Assembly: GCA_021813085.1 (NCBI GenBank)
Contig: JAKAMA010000153.1
Span: forward strand, 1 to 6,286
Direction: 5' to 3'
DNA from: Chloroflexota bacterium
GTDB taxonomy: Bacteria; Chloroflexota; Dehalococcoidia; DSTF01; JACRBR01
DNA length: 6,286 bases
The notes under the pieces were generated by a model. That model was not told the DNA's origin, ran no database searches, and worked only from the letters and a program-made list of their open reading frames with translations. Made by a program: the position numbers and the translations under genes. Each line of letters opens with the position of its first letter. The stretch's first letter is position 1. This document shows positions 5,751 to 6,286 of the stretch, piece after piece.

Positions 5751-6286
5751 GTGTTCAAGAGCCTTCGATCCCGCCTCATCGCCTCGTTCGTGCTGATCGT
5801 GTTCATCACGCTCTTCACGGCGGGCCTGGCGTTGTTCGCGCGCCTGGGAGGCTACCGCGACCAGCTCACGGCGAGCACGCTGCGTGAGGTGGGCGCGCCG
5901 ATCTACTACAACCTGACGTTGTTCGCTCCGGGCCAGACCGCGAACGGCGGCCAGAAGCTGCGCAACGACCTCGTGGCGTACCTGAACGCGCAACAGCGCG
6001 ACTCGCGCGTCACCGTACTGCTGATCGACCGCTACGGCCGCGTCATCCCGGAGAGCACGACGGACACGAGCCTGCTCAACGAGCGCTTCGACGTGCTGCC
6101 GCCCCCGGCGCGCGGCCCGAACTTCCGCACCCTGCCCGAGCAGAAGCGCAGGACGAGCGACGGCCGCCAGATCCTGTACGTGACCATCCCGATGCCGAGG
6201 GCCGTGCGCCTGGCGCCGCCCGGGGTCAGCGAGATCGTCGTGGCGGCGCCGGAGGCGACGCCCGGGTCGATCTTCCGCGACGTAGC
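5751..6286 (+). CDS. Sensor histidine kinase, N-terminal part (3' end beyond window)
   Basis: The frame is open from GTG 5751 to the window end, giving 178 codons. The protein begins MFKSLRSRLIASFVLIVFIT, a short basic head and a single membrane segment (about residues 9-30), as in many OmpR-partner kinases. An extracytoplasmic region of at least 145 residues follows. In it VTVLLIDRYGRVIPEST (88-103) looks like the beta-hairpin of a dCACHE/PAS-like sensor fold, and further on comes a Pro/Arg-rich loop and ILYVTIPMPR (141-150). The second membrane segment, HAMP, HisKA and ATPase domains lie outside the window, so kinase identity rests on this architecture and on pairing with the regulator. GTG 5751 is the first possible start after the regulator's TAG, which is in the same frame 9 bp earlier. 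AGGG (5740-5743) lies 7 nt upstream and overlaps that stop, so translation is probably coupled. The stimulus is unknown. Confidence 0.82.
   Translation, partial: MFKSLRSRLIASFVLIVFITLFTAGLALFARLGGYRDQLTASTLREVGAPIYYNLTLFAPGQTANGGQKLRNDLVAYLNAQQRDSRVTVLLIDRYGRVIPESTTDTSLLNERFDVLPPPARGPNFRTLPEQKRRTSDGRQILYVTIPMPRAVRLAPPGVSEIVVAAPEATPGSIFRDV

Noticed and set aside
5106..5993. A minus-strand open frame of 295 codons opposite the response regulator
   Set aside because: Low-complexity Arg/His/Gln/Val composition, and it is antisense to a textbook OmpR-family regulator.
1..6286. Insertion sequence, prophage, CRISPR, tRNA/rRNA or toxin-antitoxin content
   Set aside because: I saw no transposase or integrase motifs, no regularly spaced repeats, no cloverleaf-like or rRNA segments, and the coiled-coil gene has no partner resembling a toxin.

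Overview
This is a GC-rich, gene-dense bacterial chromosomal segment with strong G/C bias at third codon positions. It holds eight supportable protein genes, of which the first (modA) and last (a sensor kinase) are cut by the window edges. I see no rRNA, tRNA, CRISPR array, transposase or phage gene. The gene set and the high GC would fit Chloroflexota (Dehalococcoidia-like) or another GC-rich Gram-positive-type lineage. This is a weak inference from protein style and lipoprotein content; nothing here is a marker gene.

Layout, left to right. (1) 2-1481, + strand: the 3' part of modA and a complete modB, the binding protein and permease of a molybdate ABC importer. They are joined by a TGAcATG junction. 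No modC ATPase follows. (2) 1484-3314, - strand: a two-gene unit whose genes overlap by 8 bp. A small SRPBCC/START-like protein comes first, then a 478-residue CoA-binding protein that matches the alpha half of NDP-forming acyl-CoA synthetases but has no ATP-grasp half. It ends 2 bp from the modB stop. (3) 3315-3417: a 103-bp divergent intergenic region with an AT island (GGATAATACC) that can serve as a -10 element in both directions. (4) 3418-4626, + strand: a LivK/LivJ-type lipoprotein that binds branched-chain amino acids or similar ligands, with no transporter genes beside it. (5) 4623-4832, - strand: a small coiled-coil protein of unknown function. Its stop codon overlaps that of the lipoprotein gene in a shared CTAG. 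(6) 5046-6286, + strand: an OmpR/PhoB-type response regulator with an ideal ribosome binding site, followed 9 bp later by the start of its partner histidine kinase. Only the membrane anchor and most of the extracytoplasmic sensor region of the kinase are visible.

The genes form four separate functional blocks: molybdate uptake, CoA-thioester chemistry, solute capture and two-component signalling. I find no convincing new defence or mobile system. The points most worth a second look are the orphan acyl-CoA synthetase alpha subunit coupled to an SRPBCC protein, the small heptad-repeat protein, the symmetric -10 region, and the two similar inverted repeats (8-bp arms, 5-nt loop) just past both convergent + strand stops.
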